A DNA stretch of 64,000 nt, from NCBI GenBank assembly GCA_034336665.1, contig CM067570.1, positions 26,431,002-26,495,001 of the forward strand, written 5' to 3'. Within the stretch, counting starts at the first letter, position 1, and each line of letters begins with the position of its first letter. Shown here piece after piece: positions 1-12,250 of this stretch. Origin of the DNA: Luscinia megarhynchos. Its lineage: Eukaryota; Chordata; Aves; Passeriformes; Turdidae. A model generated the notes under the pieces. That model ran no database searches, was not told where the DNA came from, and saw only the letters and a program-made list of their open reading frames with translations. The translations under genes were made by a program, and so were the position numbers.

Positions 1-185
1 ACAAAATATACCCCAGACTTTGAGAGACCATGTAATACAATCCTTCTGTGACTGAATGCACCTTCATTGACTCTAGTCTTCATAGACTAATTGAAAGCAC
101 CTTCATTAAGCTCTGCAGTCAGATACTCTGTGCAGGATAATGTGATTGACTGAATTTCCTCTGTCTCTCTCCAGTTTTTTCCCCT

Positions 186-3100
186 CTATGCCACCTGGAG
201 AGGATCTCTGTCTTTCTCAGACACAATGATGTTGATTTTGTTCTGTAGGTGGATGGCGAGTGCGTCACGCAGCTCTGACAGGAAGCCTCGCTCAGTGTTA
301 CTGTGCTCACACAGAATAACACTTATCCCATTGGCAACTGCATCCAGCACATCATGGTGGGACATCTCTCCTGCCATTTTGAGAAAGAAATGTCATGGAG
401 ATCACTAATGGTACAGTTCAGGTAACCAGGTCTCTGCAGTTTGTGGAGCACCTCAGCTAAAAGCTGTGGTGATGTAATGGAATGTAGGTCATAAGCAGAA
501 GTGCAACAGCACCTGCTCAGTAGAATGTGGAACACTCCTGCTCAAGGGTCCTTTGAAACACTCAGCTGATATCCCTGTATGCAGCTGAGTCAAACCACAG
601 AAATTCCTTGCCATCTTTGAACAGCTATAAATTCTGCCAATTTGGGCAGAAAATAAAAGTGCTCAGAGTGGTCTGAATAAGATGGAGGAAAGCAATTGGG
701 AAGCCTGAGGGTCAGCTCTGAAGGGCTACACATAAGGGGGAGAGGGGGCAGTGATCCCTACAGAATGCAAGGCAGCCTTCACATTGTTGAGCCACAGGGA
801 ATAGCTGTCCCACTGCTGGAAGAGAGAATAATGGACTAAGTGTCCCTTTGGTTAGACACACTATGGAGTTTGTTTGGAAGGTTCTGTAGACTACATTATA
901 TTATCTTTTTCATTAGGGAATTCTATAGGGAATAGAGGAAATATATGCTGCCAAAGGAAAAACACTGGAAGTTGCAACTTACTGCCATCAGCACCGATTT
1001 TGTGTTGAAATAAATACTGTAATGTAATGTTTTAATTCAGATCTCTTTCACTGTGCCACACTGCCATTTGATCCACGTCTCTACTTTAATGTTAGTTTGT
1101 CATTCCAATAACTAACTAATTGTTTCTCAATTATAAGTAACAGGTCAAATCTTTTAACAGCCAGTCAGCTCTTTTTTTTGCTGACATTTGTTTTTTTCTC
1201 TAATGACTATTTTTATAAAAATAATGAAACAGCAGTCTGTTACCTGTGAGATAGAGGTCAGCTTCTGTGCCCTTCAGGACACTGCCCCCAGAACCAGCAC
1301 ACAGAGCAGCTTTCTTAACTGGTGATTCTGCAGGATACAAGGATGCCACAGTTAAACTCTTTCCCTTTTGTTCAGCCCTCCTGTGCATTGCTAGTAATTC
1401 AGTTAACTACTACCTTGATTTTAGAGTCAATGTAAATTTGTTGGAGGAAGAGACACATCTGTCAGTTTGAAAGAGTCATGGGCCTATAATACCCCTAACA
1501 ATACAGCAAAATCCTCTGTGATAGGTAATTTTTTTTTTCAAGGGGCAGGAAACTTTGCAGAAAACTCCTGCACAGAGGCTGGCTGCTGGCAATCTCTGTC
1601 CTAGTGAGGTGCTAGTTAGGTTTCTGAACTCTCTAACAGGCCACTCCTCTTTTCAGGACTCATGAGTTCTACCACCATTAGTTTCCCAACTAATGATACC
1701 ACAAAGGCAGCATTTTGTCTCTGAGATACACTGGTTCCTGACTTAGAGCTCTTGGGAGGCCAGTCTTAATGCAAGCTGAAAGCTGCTCTATGCCAATAAA
1801 AACTGTCCATTTGCTGTGATTGCCAATTCTAAGATACTACATATATGACAGTGCCATGAATTTTAATTCTTCATATACAATACATTCACTAAGGAGAGGG
1901 GACACACAACATGGGAAGTTTTCAAAATCTGTAAAGGTTTTACAGTATGTTGCCTTGCAATTACAGTTGATTTAAGTGGAGTCACACCACTTTAATCCCA
2001 CACCATAAAAAGAGGCTTTGAAGTAGTTTGGGGATTTTTTAGTGCAATTGTCAGTCTGATAAGATTTCTGCCTCCTAAGTTACAAAGAGTTCTCAACAAG
2101 TTTACTCTCACAAATTCTACTAGCTGTGCTTCTTGGACATTAGGAGAGGTAGCTGGGATAAGAGGATGTTTACTGCACATCTTATTAATGACCCTGTTTG
2201 AGCTAGTTCACCTTCTTTATCTTTTGTCAAAACATGGTTCTGTGTTTATAATGATACCATAAAGTACCTTACTCTTAAAGTGCTCTGTATTTTAACATTC
2301 AGTCACAAAAGAGGACATACAATGAAACAGTACACCTTTGTGCCTGATACCCTGGGCAGGGAAAAAACCCATCTTCCTCATTATATAAATTACAAGAAAT
2401 TACATCTTTCATTTAACTTGTGCTGTCCCTTTTTCACCACATCAACCAGCATAATATGGAACCCCATTAAAATACAGATGACATTCTTTTCATATGACTG
2501 TAAATTCTAAGATGCTGTTTCTTAACAGTGCTTCCTAATTGTTGGACATAAACCTGTTAAAGACAGCAGTGTTTCCCACTGTCATGCCCACGCTGATGCT
2601 CCCTGTGTTCCTGCAGTGGCAGTCCTAGCAGCAGTGTGGCTCTCAGGCCCACTCACCGAGTGTCCTGCCTGCTCCCAGGGCCACGCGGATGTGCGGGAGC
2701 TGCAGGTGAGCTTTGACGCGCTGGATGATGTCTGACAAGGAGAGCGGCTCGCTCAGGGTGCACAGGCGCCCCATTCCAGTATGGGGAAGGAGAGGCTGGA
2801 AAAAAATTAAAATTACTGTCAGAAAGCTGACTCCAGATGCTTGCATTGCTTTCCACACTCCCAACAGGATGAGTATCGGGCTTGCAGGAACATCACTGAA
2901 CTTCACAAAAAAGCATGTATGTGATGTTCTCAAATGTAACATATTAATTATGCTAGCAATTGGAAGTGATTTAACAATTAGTACAAACCACCTAGATAGT
3001 TTCATTGCTTTGGAAAATTGTGGGCTTCAAATCCCCATGTGCCAATATGTCAAAGCACTGCGGTAGCACTGGAAAGCTGTGATGCCATTGACTACTGCAT

Positions 3101-5059
3101 TTCAGTGTTGAGGGTACTCAGCTCAAACAAGTAATACATTCACAGGAAGTAATTTTGTGATTTTGTTACCTTCTGTAGTAAGAGAATCTCGGTCTTGGGG
3201 TAAAGAAGGCTGTTCTGGGACAATAATGCCACCACCTCCAGCAGTGCTTTCTGAGAGCAGGTCAGGCTGACTCGTGTTTGCTCTTCACCTTCAACCCTGA
3301 GGAAAGATACGCCTGGTGCTTTTCAAGAAGCTAGATAAAATTTCGGCATTGTAAGTATCATATTACAGCATTATAATTATTAATTTTGGCATTATAATTA
3401 TTATTATTCTGTCCCAGTGGCTGTTCTACCACCGAGAAAGGAAAAAAAGTAGCATTGTAATAGCCTAGACTTGTCTTGGAAGAAACAAATATCAGAATTT
3501 AATTCAACTGTCCTCATCAAATTTCCTATTAATACTCTTCTTTAACACCCCTAATCTATGTGATGCTAGACTTGAGTTGCTATTACCATTTAGCATGACA
3601 GAGATTGACCAGAAAGGGACGATTATTCCTTAAGTTTCTCATTCTGTTGCTGAAAAATACAGCAGCAATGCACAGAAGAACAAAATTATTAGAACAGTAA
3701 AATACAATTACAGCAACTTATTGTTTCAAACAACAGGAAGAATACAACATTAGAGAGTGGAGCAGATACCTAGCTGGAAGAGTAGTGAGACAAGAGATCT
3801 CTGGGATGCCTTTGATTTTGGACAGCACTGCATCCAGATGCTGAGCATCTGCACAGAACTCTACCCGGTGAGTGCCCTCAGCTGGAGAGCTTGGCGCAGT
3901 TGATGGATGCAGTGGGACAGAAGTACAGGCACCTGAGAAAACAGTACAAGATTGCTGCTTTATAAAGCAGAGTATGTATCCTAATACTGATTTAGCATGT
4001 ATCTGAAGGAGATGTGGCACAAAGATGCAAATTTTGTACCTAAATCCTTTCTCCCTGACCAGAACCGAGGGCTTTTCATTCTCCTGTCTCCATTAGGCAC
4101 AGTCTATTTTAAGTCTAAAGAAACTGATGGTATGTATTATTTGCCATTCTTAATGCCATCAATTTTATCCTAAGATTGTACAAAACCAGAAAGAGTTCCT
4201 GGTTTGTATGACAGGTTGGAAAAAACACAGCTGTCGTAATCTGTGAGCCACAATACAGGATAAAAATCTAAAATAATTTCACACAGCTTAAATGCTTTAT
4301 AAACATTGAGATCTTGTACTTTATAAATTAAAGGTGGTGATTTAAAGTCAGTGGTCTTAGCGTTGCAGCCACTGCTCCACCAGTTCCAGATAGTTCCAAT
4401 AGTAGAGTCAAGCATCTGAAAATATCCTCTTGTGTTTGTTATCTGGTATACATCACCAAGATAAAGTTCCTAAAATGTATTTAAGTACTACAGTACTATA
4501 AAAACATTAGGAAAAATAAAAACAGTCCTCAAATCACACCTGAAAAGCTGGAAGGCAAATGATGAAAGATCCCACTTAAAATAGCATACATCTTTAATAA
4601 TTTTAACTTGTTTGATCTTAAGAGAATCTCACCGAGTCCCTTTGTTAGCCAGTTATTAACCCCGTGAGGTACGGCGTCGTACGCCGTATGCGGAGAATAA
4701 ATCCCGATTCTGTTCTCCAGGGCTCGGACCACCAGCCGTTCCTTCCAGGTTTTCCACGTTACTCGCTTGAGTGGTGTGAATATAGGAGGGTGGTAAGAAA
4801 GAACGAGGTCCGCTTTCTTCTGCACTGCCTCTTCCATCACCTCCTCAGTGAGGTCGTTAGTGAGCAAAAGGGTGTTCACAGTGTGGGGAGGGCTTGGTTC
4901 CACCAGCAATCCCACATTGTCCCAGCTTTCAGCCAGAGAGGGGGACGCGAAGTCATTCAGGGCAGAAACGAGCTCCCGGAGGTTCATGAGGGCGCGTTCG
5001 GGCGGGCGGCCCAAGGCACGGACGCGGTGGAGAGGCGGGCGGAGCAGCGGCAGCCGCAT
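186..5059 (-). CDS. NIF3L1: NIF3L1, Nif3-like protein 1 (complete coding region, 6 exons)
   Basis: Coding exons on the minus strand, 5' to 3': 5059-4633, 3932-3770, 3296-3170, 2795-2657, 1327-1244, 370-186. Lengths 427+163+127+139+84+185 sum to 1125 nt, giving 374 aa plus TAG; all phases join and all introns are GT-AG. The human protein is about 377 aa. Nif3-family motifs are visible: SYHPPIF and SPHTAYD in the first exon, and GEMSHHD and CEHSNTERG near the C-terminus, whose His/Glu residues form the family's dinuclear metal site. Human NIF3L1 is reported as a cytosolic/mitochondrial protein that partners transcription regulators; its reaction is unsettled. The start at 5059 adds 24 Arg-rich, almost acid-free residues before the second in-frame ATG (4987), resembling a mitochondrial presequence. 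A 5'-UTR intron is likely: donor after 5306, acceptor before 5067. The 3' UTR runs leftward; no AATAAA is seen in 1-185, so the transcript probably ends outside the window. Confidence 0.96.
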
Positions 5060-5570
5060 GCGGGGACCTGTGCGGGCAGACACCGGGCGCCGTGAGCCTC
5101 GGGAACCGAGCGGCCGCACACAGCCACGGCCGCTCGGGCAGCGCGCCCTCCCGCCCCCGGTACCGCGTGCCCTCCCCGCACACCCCAAACGCGCGGAGCT
5201 CACGCTCCATCCCCCTTCCCGCGGCAATCCGACCCGCACAGGCGCTCGCTCCTCGGCGGCGGGGACCGACCGGGACAGCGGCCTCGTGGCGGACACCGCG
5301 CTCACCTCCGCCGGAGCAGGGCCGGCGGGGCGGGACCCGCGCTCGGCCCCGCCGCTTCCGCCGCGCTCGGCGGGGCCGGGGCGGCCCCTGCGCAGCGCCG
5401 GCCCTGAGCTCAGGACCGCGGGGAGCTGCCTCTTCTCCGGCGGCGGGGCTGCGTCCGTGCCTGTGCGCGGCTTTCGGCGGCGGTACCTCGGGCACGGAGG
5501 GTGAGGGGAGCCGGGGCCAGGTGGGTTGGGGTGCGGACACGGGGCCGGCGCTTCCCCGGCTCTGCGGGGC
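4950..5570. promoter_or_regulatory. CpG island: bidirectional NIF3L1/PPIL3 promoter
   Basis: A stretch of very high G+C with dense CpG sits between the first NIF3L1 coding exon (minus) and the first PPIL3 coding exon (plus). A likely minus-strand 5'-UTR donor (GTGAGC) follows 5306 and a likely plus-strand donor (GTGAGG) begins at 5501, so both transcripts should start between about 5310 and 5490. The human pair is also head to head. I see no TATA box, as usual for this promoter class. Long open frames through the island on both strands are a by-product of the base composition. Confidence 0.85.
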
Positions 5571-6143
5571 TTCACCGGCGAGCGCGGGTGTATAGAAGGG
5601 ACATCAGCGCGTAAACCTGTCGGCTTCTACGCAGCCGCGGTTTTATTACCGTCATTCGAAACGCTTTATTTGAAAGGATTACAAAAACTAGAAAAGTCTG
5701 ATCCCGTGCTTGGGTGCAGGTACCTGTCTGTTGCAGGCACTCACAGCTGTCACTAGTTAGCCTCAAATCACACTTCTGTTAGGTACTGCCACATGGCTTT
5801 TACATGTGAATTTCTGCCATCTGCGGTTCTGCCCTAATATTTGCAAAAACTGACTGCTTGATATAAATTTTCATGCTAGGAAAGAGTGGTTTTTACTCTC
5901 TTCCCCTTTCTCTTTTTTACTCATTTTTCATTCGTTATATGCTGTGTAGTTGCTTAATGCAAGAATTTAGCCAGAGTCACTGGAGTGGCACCATAGAACC
6001 GTGTGGTGTAAAACCCTGTAACCAACAAATATTTTAGAATTAAAAACAAATGGGAGTTGCCAGAAAAAACCCCAACAAATTCATATATTATTTTTGCAGG
6101 AAATCGCTATATAGAAGGCTACCTCAGATTTTGATAAGCAGGC

Positions 6144-9100
6144 ATGGTAAGAATTAAAAAACATTTTATATATTTTCATATTTTCTGAAATGGTCATCTC
6201 TTGGAAAGCAAAATAGCTGCTTTCCATCTCAAAGGATTACACATTTTACTCTGATGCCGTGAGGAATTTGTAATGAAAAGTTCAGGGTTTTAATTTCAAA
6301 CTTATAAAAAGATACTGTGAAAAGGCAAGCAGGTTGATTTACATCAGTCTAAAGCATAATTATGCTTTCACTTTAGAGATCCCAGATTTTAATGCTGTTT
6401 TGACATGTGTTTGATGGTCTAGTTTAGTTTTTTTTTGCTACAGAAGCATTAGTCTCGTTGCAGGAACATACCTCTGCTTCAGTGTATGTAAACCTCTGCA
6501 CTCACAGGCTTTTAAAAGTTTAGCAATTCAGGAAATAGAGATAAGACTATATATGTCTGTTCATACACCTTCTCTAGTGTCTTCATGGTCATTGTGGGCA
6601 GCTCTCTCCTTGTGTACTTTTGGAGCAGTATGCTAGGATCAATGTGATGCTGATTTTTATTAGTTTTGCTGTACAGTTATCCCCACAATAATTTTTGCAT
6701 AGTTTAGCACCTTCCGTAGAAGCACTGTGGTATATTTGGCCTATAGAGATAAATTTGCTTAGGTCACTGGGTAACTGATTTTAAATTTTATGAAGATAAT
6801 TTATAAATTCTTAAGAAAAGTAAGTTAATTTGTAGATTTATTGTCTGTGAAGGCACATTGTATATGCTGCCATTCAGAACTAGCCTTATCAATCAAAAGG
6901 CTGCAGGCATCAGTTGCTCCTCTAGTTGTAAAACAGTGAAGTATGTGCACTATCCAAAATAGACATAACCTTGATTCTTCACCTTTACATTCAAGTGACT
7001 GAGTAGGTCCTGTTTGCAAATGAATAATGTTATTTCTGGAGTGTAACAGCATGCAACAGCTACTGCATTGCCATGGCAAACTTGATTTGTCCTGAAACTA
7101 AATGAAACTGAGTGCTTTCTGATGATTTTACTGGAAATGTGGGTGGTTTGTGACAGTAGCCTTGCTTATAGCCCTATGTTGAAACAGTGGTTGTATGTAG
7201 TAAAAACTTGCTTATGTTCTTGGTGGGACTGGGAAATAAAACAGTCTGTTAGTATTTTATTGCTGATTTAATTATTGTTTTCTGCCTTTTGTTCAGGCTG
7301 TCACGCTGCATACTGATGTGGGAGATATTAAAATTGAACTATTCTGTGAGCGTACTCCAAAGACTTGTGAAGTAAGTCAAGTAACAGGAGTGGGATTGCC
7401 CAGTGGTGAAACAAAGCAGTAGGAACAGTAAAGACTGTGGAGGAGGTGAAGTGGCTTTTGCAATTTCACTTTTTCATGTAATGGACTACCAGCATTTTAA
7501 GCTGGTGCAGTGCCTGTTCCACTCATGGAACTTGTGTGCTCTGTCATACTGCCCAGAGTTTGATGCCTGTTTCTCACTTGATAAGGTTTAGTTAAGCTTC
7601 TCTTGAAGCTTCAGCATCTCCCAAAGTGTCTTTTGCCTTTAATGGGAAATACAGCACCTAGAGTGGAATTCTCAAATTTCCATGGGTTTTACTCATACCC
7701 TCACAGACTTGATTTTAGTTTAAAAGAGTGAGACTCATGCATAGTTTGTCAGGGACACCAATTTTGAATTCTTGCAATAAACTTAAATTGAAATAAATTT
7801 CATTTTTTTAAATGAAAAAGCTGAGGCTTGGACTTACTGATTACAAAATTATATGTGCAAAATAAAATTGTTGAATGGGAATGATACTTGAGGCTTCTTG
7901 TTTGTTCCTCAAGTCAGATAACCTTGCATTAAAAGCTTTTTTTATTCTTTGTCTGTGTGACACTATCAAAGGAATTTATTAGCTATGATTTGTTTATGAC
8001 TGATCTGCAGCAATACTCTGTGGAATTCTCATGGTCACAAAGCAAAGTAGAGGTAAAAGCATTGGTCTTGCCAATGCTGTCATTTAAGTAAGATAATACT
8101 ACTTTTCAGTTGTTTGTTGATATGGTTTGTTTGATTTTTCTAGAATTTCCTGGCTCTTTGTGCTAGCAACTACTACAATGGATGTGTATTTCACCGAAAT
8201 ATAAAGGGCTTCATGGTTCAGACAGGAGATCCATTAGGTAAATTACTCTATCTGGGTTGTTCTATAGAAAAAATGTGCATAAAAATAAAATGTAAGGAGA
8301 TAAAGGGAATTATATGTATTAAAATCAAAATGTAAGTAAAGAAAAAACTAAAGAGTTATTGTATTGTTGGTATGATAAGAGGTTTTTATGATGAGATTAG
8401 TTTTCTGTGGTGGGTTTACAGAAGTGCAGTGTTACCCCAGTTTTAAGTAATCGTGCATTCTACAAATTTGAGTCTTACCAGCTGTTTCCACTAAATATGA
8501 TGATTCTCTTGACTTAAGTAGAAGCAGCTGCTACTGTGCTTTGTGTGATTTCTGCCTGAAAGGCTGCTTCTAAAGCATTTTGGGGAAAGTGTCCCAGGTG
8601 GTGTCAGCTGTTTGGGAGAAAAGCTGATTCAGTTGTGTCTGTTCATACTCATATTGAATTTAATTTGAGGATATGCCAGTGTTTTGTTCTGCCACTTAAT
8701 AGGTTCATTATATAGAGTTATGTCTTGGTGCAATGTCAAGAACCTGCCTCAATCTAATTGCAGGCTGTCTAGGGTCTTTGTTGTAAAATGCTGTAACAGA
8801 ACATAATTTCTGGATTTTTCAGTCTGAAAATCCAGTAATTTCTATTGTGGTGCTTTTTTGTTAGGCACTGGGAAAGGAGGTAATAGCATCTGGGGCAAGA
8901 AGTTTGAAGATGAATTCAGTGAATATCTAAAGGTATTTCTGTGCTCTCATTATGCACTTATGTTTTCAGCTGAATTTTCACTACAAAAATTTTCTCTAGG
9001 TTGAAGAACAATAGCTTATTAAAATAGGAACAGGCATTTCTGTACTTGGCAAGTTAGGTTTGAGGGTTTTCTTCACTGAAAACAGAAGTAAAAAGAATTT

Positions 9101-9846
9101 CTGACAGCATTTTTCGTGCACTGAAGGCAAAGCAGTAATTTTTCACTGAGCCGTTTTGAGGAGCTAATTACTGATTGTGATAGAATATATTAGCAACCAA
9201 GATTTGTTCTTAATAGTGGAGTTGAGGAAGAGCTCTGAGTCATAGAGCACTTTGCACAGGTTAGTCCTGGTTTCACACGTGTATTCATGCTGAGGTTTTT
9301 CCCCTTGTTCAGCACAGTGTCCGTGGGGTAGTTTCCATGGCAAACAATGGTCCCAACACCAATGGATCACAGTTCTTCATCACTTATGGCAAACAGCCAC
9401 ACCTGGACATGAAGTACACAGTGTTTGGAAAGTAAGTGCTTCAACTGCACACTTCTGTCAGAGTGTGTGAGGGATCTGAGGATTTCAGGGCATATGCAAA
9501 TGCTTGAACTTCTTCTCAGAGTCTGTCATGGATGCTTAATACATCCTTTCAAAATACATTATTTGCCACATAAAATGTTTTGTTTGTCATGTTTTGTACC
9601 ATTTGCTTGCAAAGTCCTTGCCTTTTGATATTTAACTGTAAAGTGTTTTGAGATACCTCAACTGTGAAATTTAAATCATTATTCGAAGGCAATTTCCAGC
9701 CCTTCTGTTTTTCTTGCAGAGTTATTGATGGTTTGGAGACCCTGGATGAACTGGAGAAGCTGCCTGTGAATGAGAAAACCTATCGACCTCTAAATGATGT
9801 TCGCATCAAAGACATTACAATTCATGCCAACCCTTTTGCTCTGTAG
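6144..9846 (+). CDS. PPIL3: PPIL3, peptidyl-prolyl isomerase (cyclophilin)-like 3 (complete)
   Basis: Coding exons: 6144-6146, 7297-7371, 8144-8237, 8865-8932, 9313-9431, 9720-9846. Lengths 3+75+94+68+119+127 sum to 486 nt, giving 161 aa plus TAG, the human length. The protein is one cyclophilin domain with [19 protein letters not shown] at the N-terminus, [15 protein letters not shown] carrying the catalytic Arg, Phe and Gln, [15 protein letters not shown], and the end NPFAL. The usual active-site Trp of cyclophilin A is replaced by His in KQPHLD, as I remember for PPIL3 orthologues. PPIL3 is a nuclear cyclophilin found in spliceosomes. The ATG is exactly the last three bases of exon 6100-6146, so the initiator is separated from the second codon by an intron. 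It has a good context (G at -3, G at +4 after splicing). The 5'-UTR exon probably ends at 5500 and joins 6100. Confidence 0.97.
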
Positions 9847-10089
9847 CCACAGAATGCCTCAACACATTCTTCAGAGACTGGTCAGATAATTCCCAGATTA
9901 CGGGGCTTAAAGAGCCATCAAAAAGGGTTACTTCAGCTGGATCATATCTTTGCTTATTGAATGCACAATTTTCAGGAGCTATGACATTGTTTGGGAGTTA
10001 TTACAGAGAAGTCTTGTGCTTCAGAAGCCAGGTTTTGCAGAGTATCTTCCAGCATTTTGATTTTGAGACATTGTTTTTTATACTTGTAA

Positions 10090-10095
10090 AATAAA
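10090..10095 (+). terminator. PPIL3 polyadenylation signal AATAAA
   Basis: AATAAA lies about 245 bases after the PPIL3 stop codon and is followed by a T-rich stretch (10103-10126), the expected layout of a cleavage and polyadenylation site. It is the first AATAAA after the stop. Confidence 0.7.
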
Positions 10096-10708
10096 AAAAA
10101 CCTTAATTTTTTTCTAATCTTTGGTTTTTGCGTTATCTTTCTGAGTGATGTTATGCTAAAGCATAGTCTTTTGCTATAATTTCATGCTACTAGTTTTGTG
10201 AAACTTTGTCATAAAATGTCATCTTCCTTACTTGGTTTTTTCATAAAAGTAAAGTAAGATATGCAATTTTTTCCCCTAGGTGAGAGAAGTGTCATAAATA
10301 GATGAAACTTTTCCCTCTCAGAAGATTAAAGAAGATATTTAGCAGCGTTTGCTCTTATGCTGCTGTGTTGGAATGATAACCTCTTCAGCCTGCCCAAAAG
10401 GTAGACTAGACTAATTTCTTCTGCTTCTGGCACAACACTGTTGCCATGAAATAGTAAGTATTTCTGTCCTTAGATAGCTGTTGATTGAAACTAGGTAACA
10501 TGGATTTATAGTAACTTGTTTTTCATCTCTTTTTTTGCACAAGGTCTAGGGGATAAGCACAACGAAGAGCACTGTCAAAAAGGCTGTGGTCACATGCTGT
10601 TGAACATATATGAGAGCCAATTTGGACTTTTTCCACTCAGTGAGCATCCCTTAGTAAAGCCTATTCTTATATATACATATATACATATCTATCTATATCT
10701 AATCTATC

Positions 10709-10776
<68 letters not shown>

Positions 10777-11500
10777 TTATATGCTTTGTAATCCTCAGGA
10801 GGTTCAAGGTCCAGCTGACTTGAAGTCTGCTTCAGATCGTTATTTCTCATTTTGAGACTTGGCTTCTTAAAATAAGGAGTACCTATTTGCAAGAGAAGGG
10901 CAAAGGTCTGCCAGGTACAGATTACTGAGGTTTTAATGGGAAGAGTTAATCGATACCTGCTTGAGGGGACTGTTTTAGTTTCTGTATTCTTCATGGAATG
11001 TTGCTTTAAGCTCCCAACCCTCGTTCCATATAATTATGGAACATGTATTTTATATGTTCTTATATGTCAATATATTTTAGTGTAATACTTCAGTCAGGTA
11101 AAGGATTTTATTCTTGTAGCTCTGTGCTCTTGTCTCTCCCTTACAACCAGCAGTAAGTGGACAGAAGTGTGCAATGGCACGCTTGGCTGACACTACTGCC
11201 ACGCTGGAGGAAGGACGTGCTGGGAAATTTCCTACGGTGCACAGGAACTGTAAATAATTAATAATTTAAAACTGCACTGCACTGGAAACAATTTCAGGTC
11301 TTTTTTTTCCGCAAAGGCTATTACATAGAAAATGTGAAATATGGCAGCACCAAGTATTTTGCTCTCTGGAGGATACACATTAAATGTAGATAAGAAAATA
11401 ATGGTGTGTGATCTTTGTACAGTGACAGACTTGTACATGTGGTAAGCTGATTGCAGAGGACCACTAACCATGCCCAGGGCAGTACAGAGACCAGGGTCAG
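10096..11500. other. Intergenic stretch between PPIL3 and the CLK1 remnant
   Basis: I see no gene here. It is AT-rich, holds the tetranucleotide repeat at 10711-10776, and runs into the CpG island that begins near 11500. The 91-residue open frame across the repeat is a product of the repeat, which reads as alternating Ile, Tyr, Leu and Ser. Confidence 0.6.
10711..10776. repeat. (ATCT)n / (GATA)n microsatellite, 16.5 uninterrupted copies
   Basis: Sixty-six bases of perfect ATCT repeat. They are preceded by about 50 bases of imperfect related sequence (atatctatctatatctaatc and similar, 10668-10710) and followed by a TTTATAT break. A perfect tract this long is likely to vary in length between individuals. 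Confidence 0.97.
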
Positions 11501-11810
11501 CAGGGTAAGAAATGAGCATTCCGCAATTCGGAGTCGCCCGCCGCCCCCCTCCCTCAGGCCGCCATGTTCTCTGCGGCGCCTTCTCGGGCGGGCAGAAAAT
11601 GGCCTCGGCCGCTGTGGCGGTGCCGGGGCCTTTCCCGAGCCCCTGGCCCGGCCTTTCCCGGAGCGGCCATTCCGAGCCCGATGGATTCGGGCTGGCCCCG
11701 CGTCCCCGTCGCTCCGCCCGCCCGGCGCGTCCCGGGGCCGGCAGCGGCCGCCACCCTCCGGCCTGAGGCGCTGCAGTCGGGCTGGGGCTGGAAAGCGGCG
11801 TAGATGGATG
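11500..11810 (+). promoter_or_regulatory. CpG island at the expected CLK1 promoter position
   Basis: About 300 bases of dense CpG and high G+C in AT-rich surroundings. It holds GCCGCCATG (11561-11569) and AAAATGGC (11597-11604), both resembling YY1 sites that are common in housekeeping promoters. It lies about 450 bp before the first recognisable CLK1-like coding block and points the same way, so it is best explained as the old CLK1 promoter. I could not pick out a convincing first-exon donor. Whether it still drives transcription cannot be read from sequence. Confidence 0.65.
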
Positions 11811-12250
11811 GATGATGAGTTATTTCGCTTTTCCTCATGGGACAAACTAACTGGGAGATAACCAGAGTTTTATTGTCTCCCATAGAGAAACTTCACTGAC
11901 ATTTTGAATAGCAATATTTGCCCCTGTTAAGCACACAGAAGCCTTCCTTCTTCCTAGGATAATGCAGCCCTGGGGGCCTGAGTAGCTTGGCTGGAGTGTC
12001 TGAGCCACAGTATGTCTTTTAAAGACTTTTTTTTAAGGAGAAGGTTAGAGGTTTAAGTTCCCCTGTCAAAAATAATTAATTTGAAAAAAACTCTTGAATT
12101 AAAAAATAAGTTCGAGCAGAGAAAAAAGTAAAAAATTGGGGTATTGAGGAAAAACACAATCTTCATTATAGTTTAAATTTGGTAATTAATGGCTTTGAAA
12201 ATGAATTGTTTTTCTCTGGGGTGTAATTCAAAGAGTAAAATGTCTTTGTT
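11811..12250 (+). other. Stretch between the island and the first CLK1-like exon
   Basis: AT-rich sequence with no recognised gene. By position it would be the first intron of the former CLK1. Confidence 0.4.

Noticed and set aside
4953..5540. Long open frames on both strands in the NIF3L1/PPIL3 CpG island (for example 195 aa minus, 167 aa plus).
   Set aside because: Composition-driven Arg/Pro/Ala/Gly-rich frames in a promoter island; only the frame holding the NIF3L1 motif is real.
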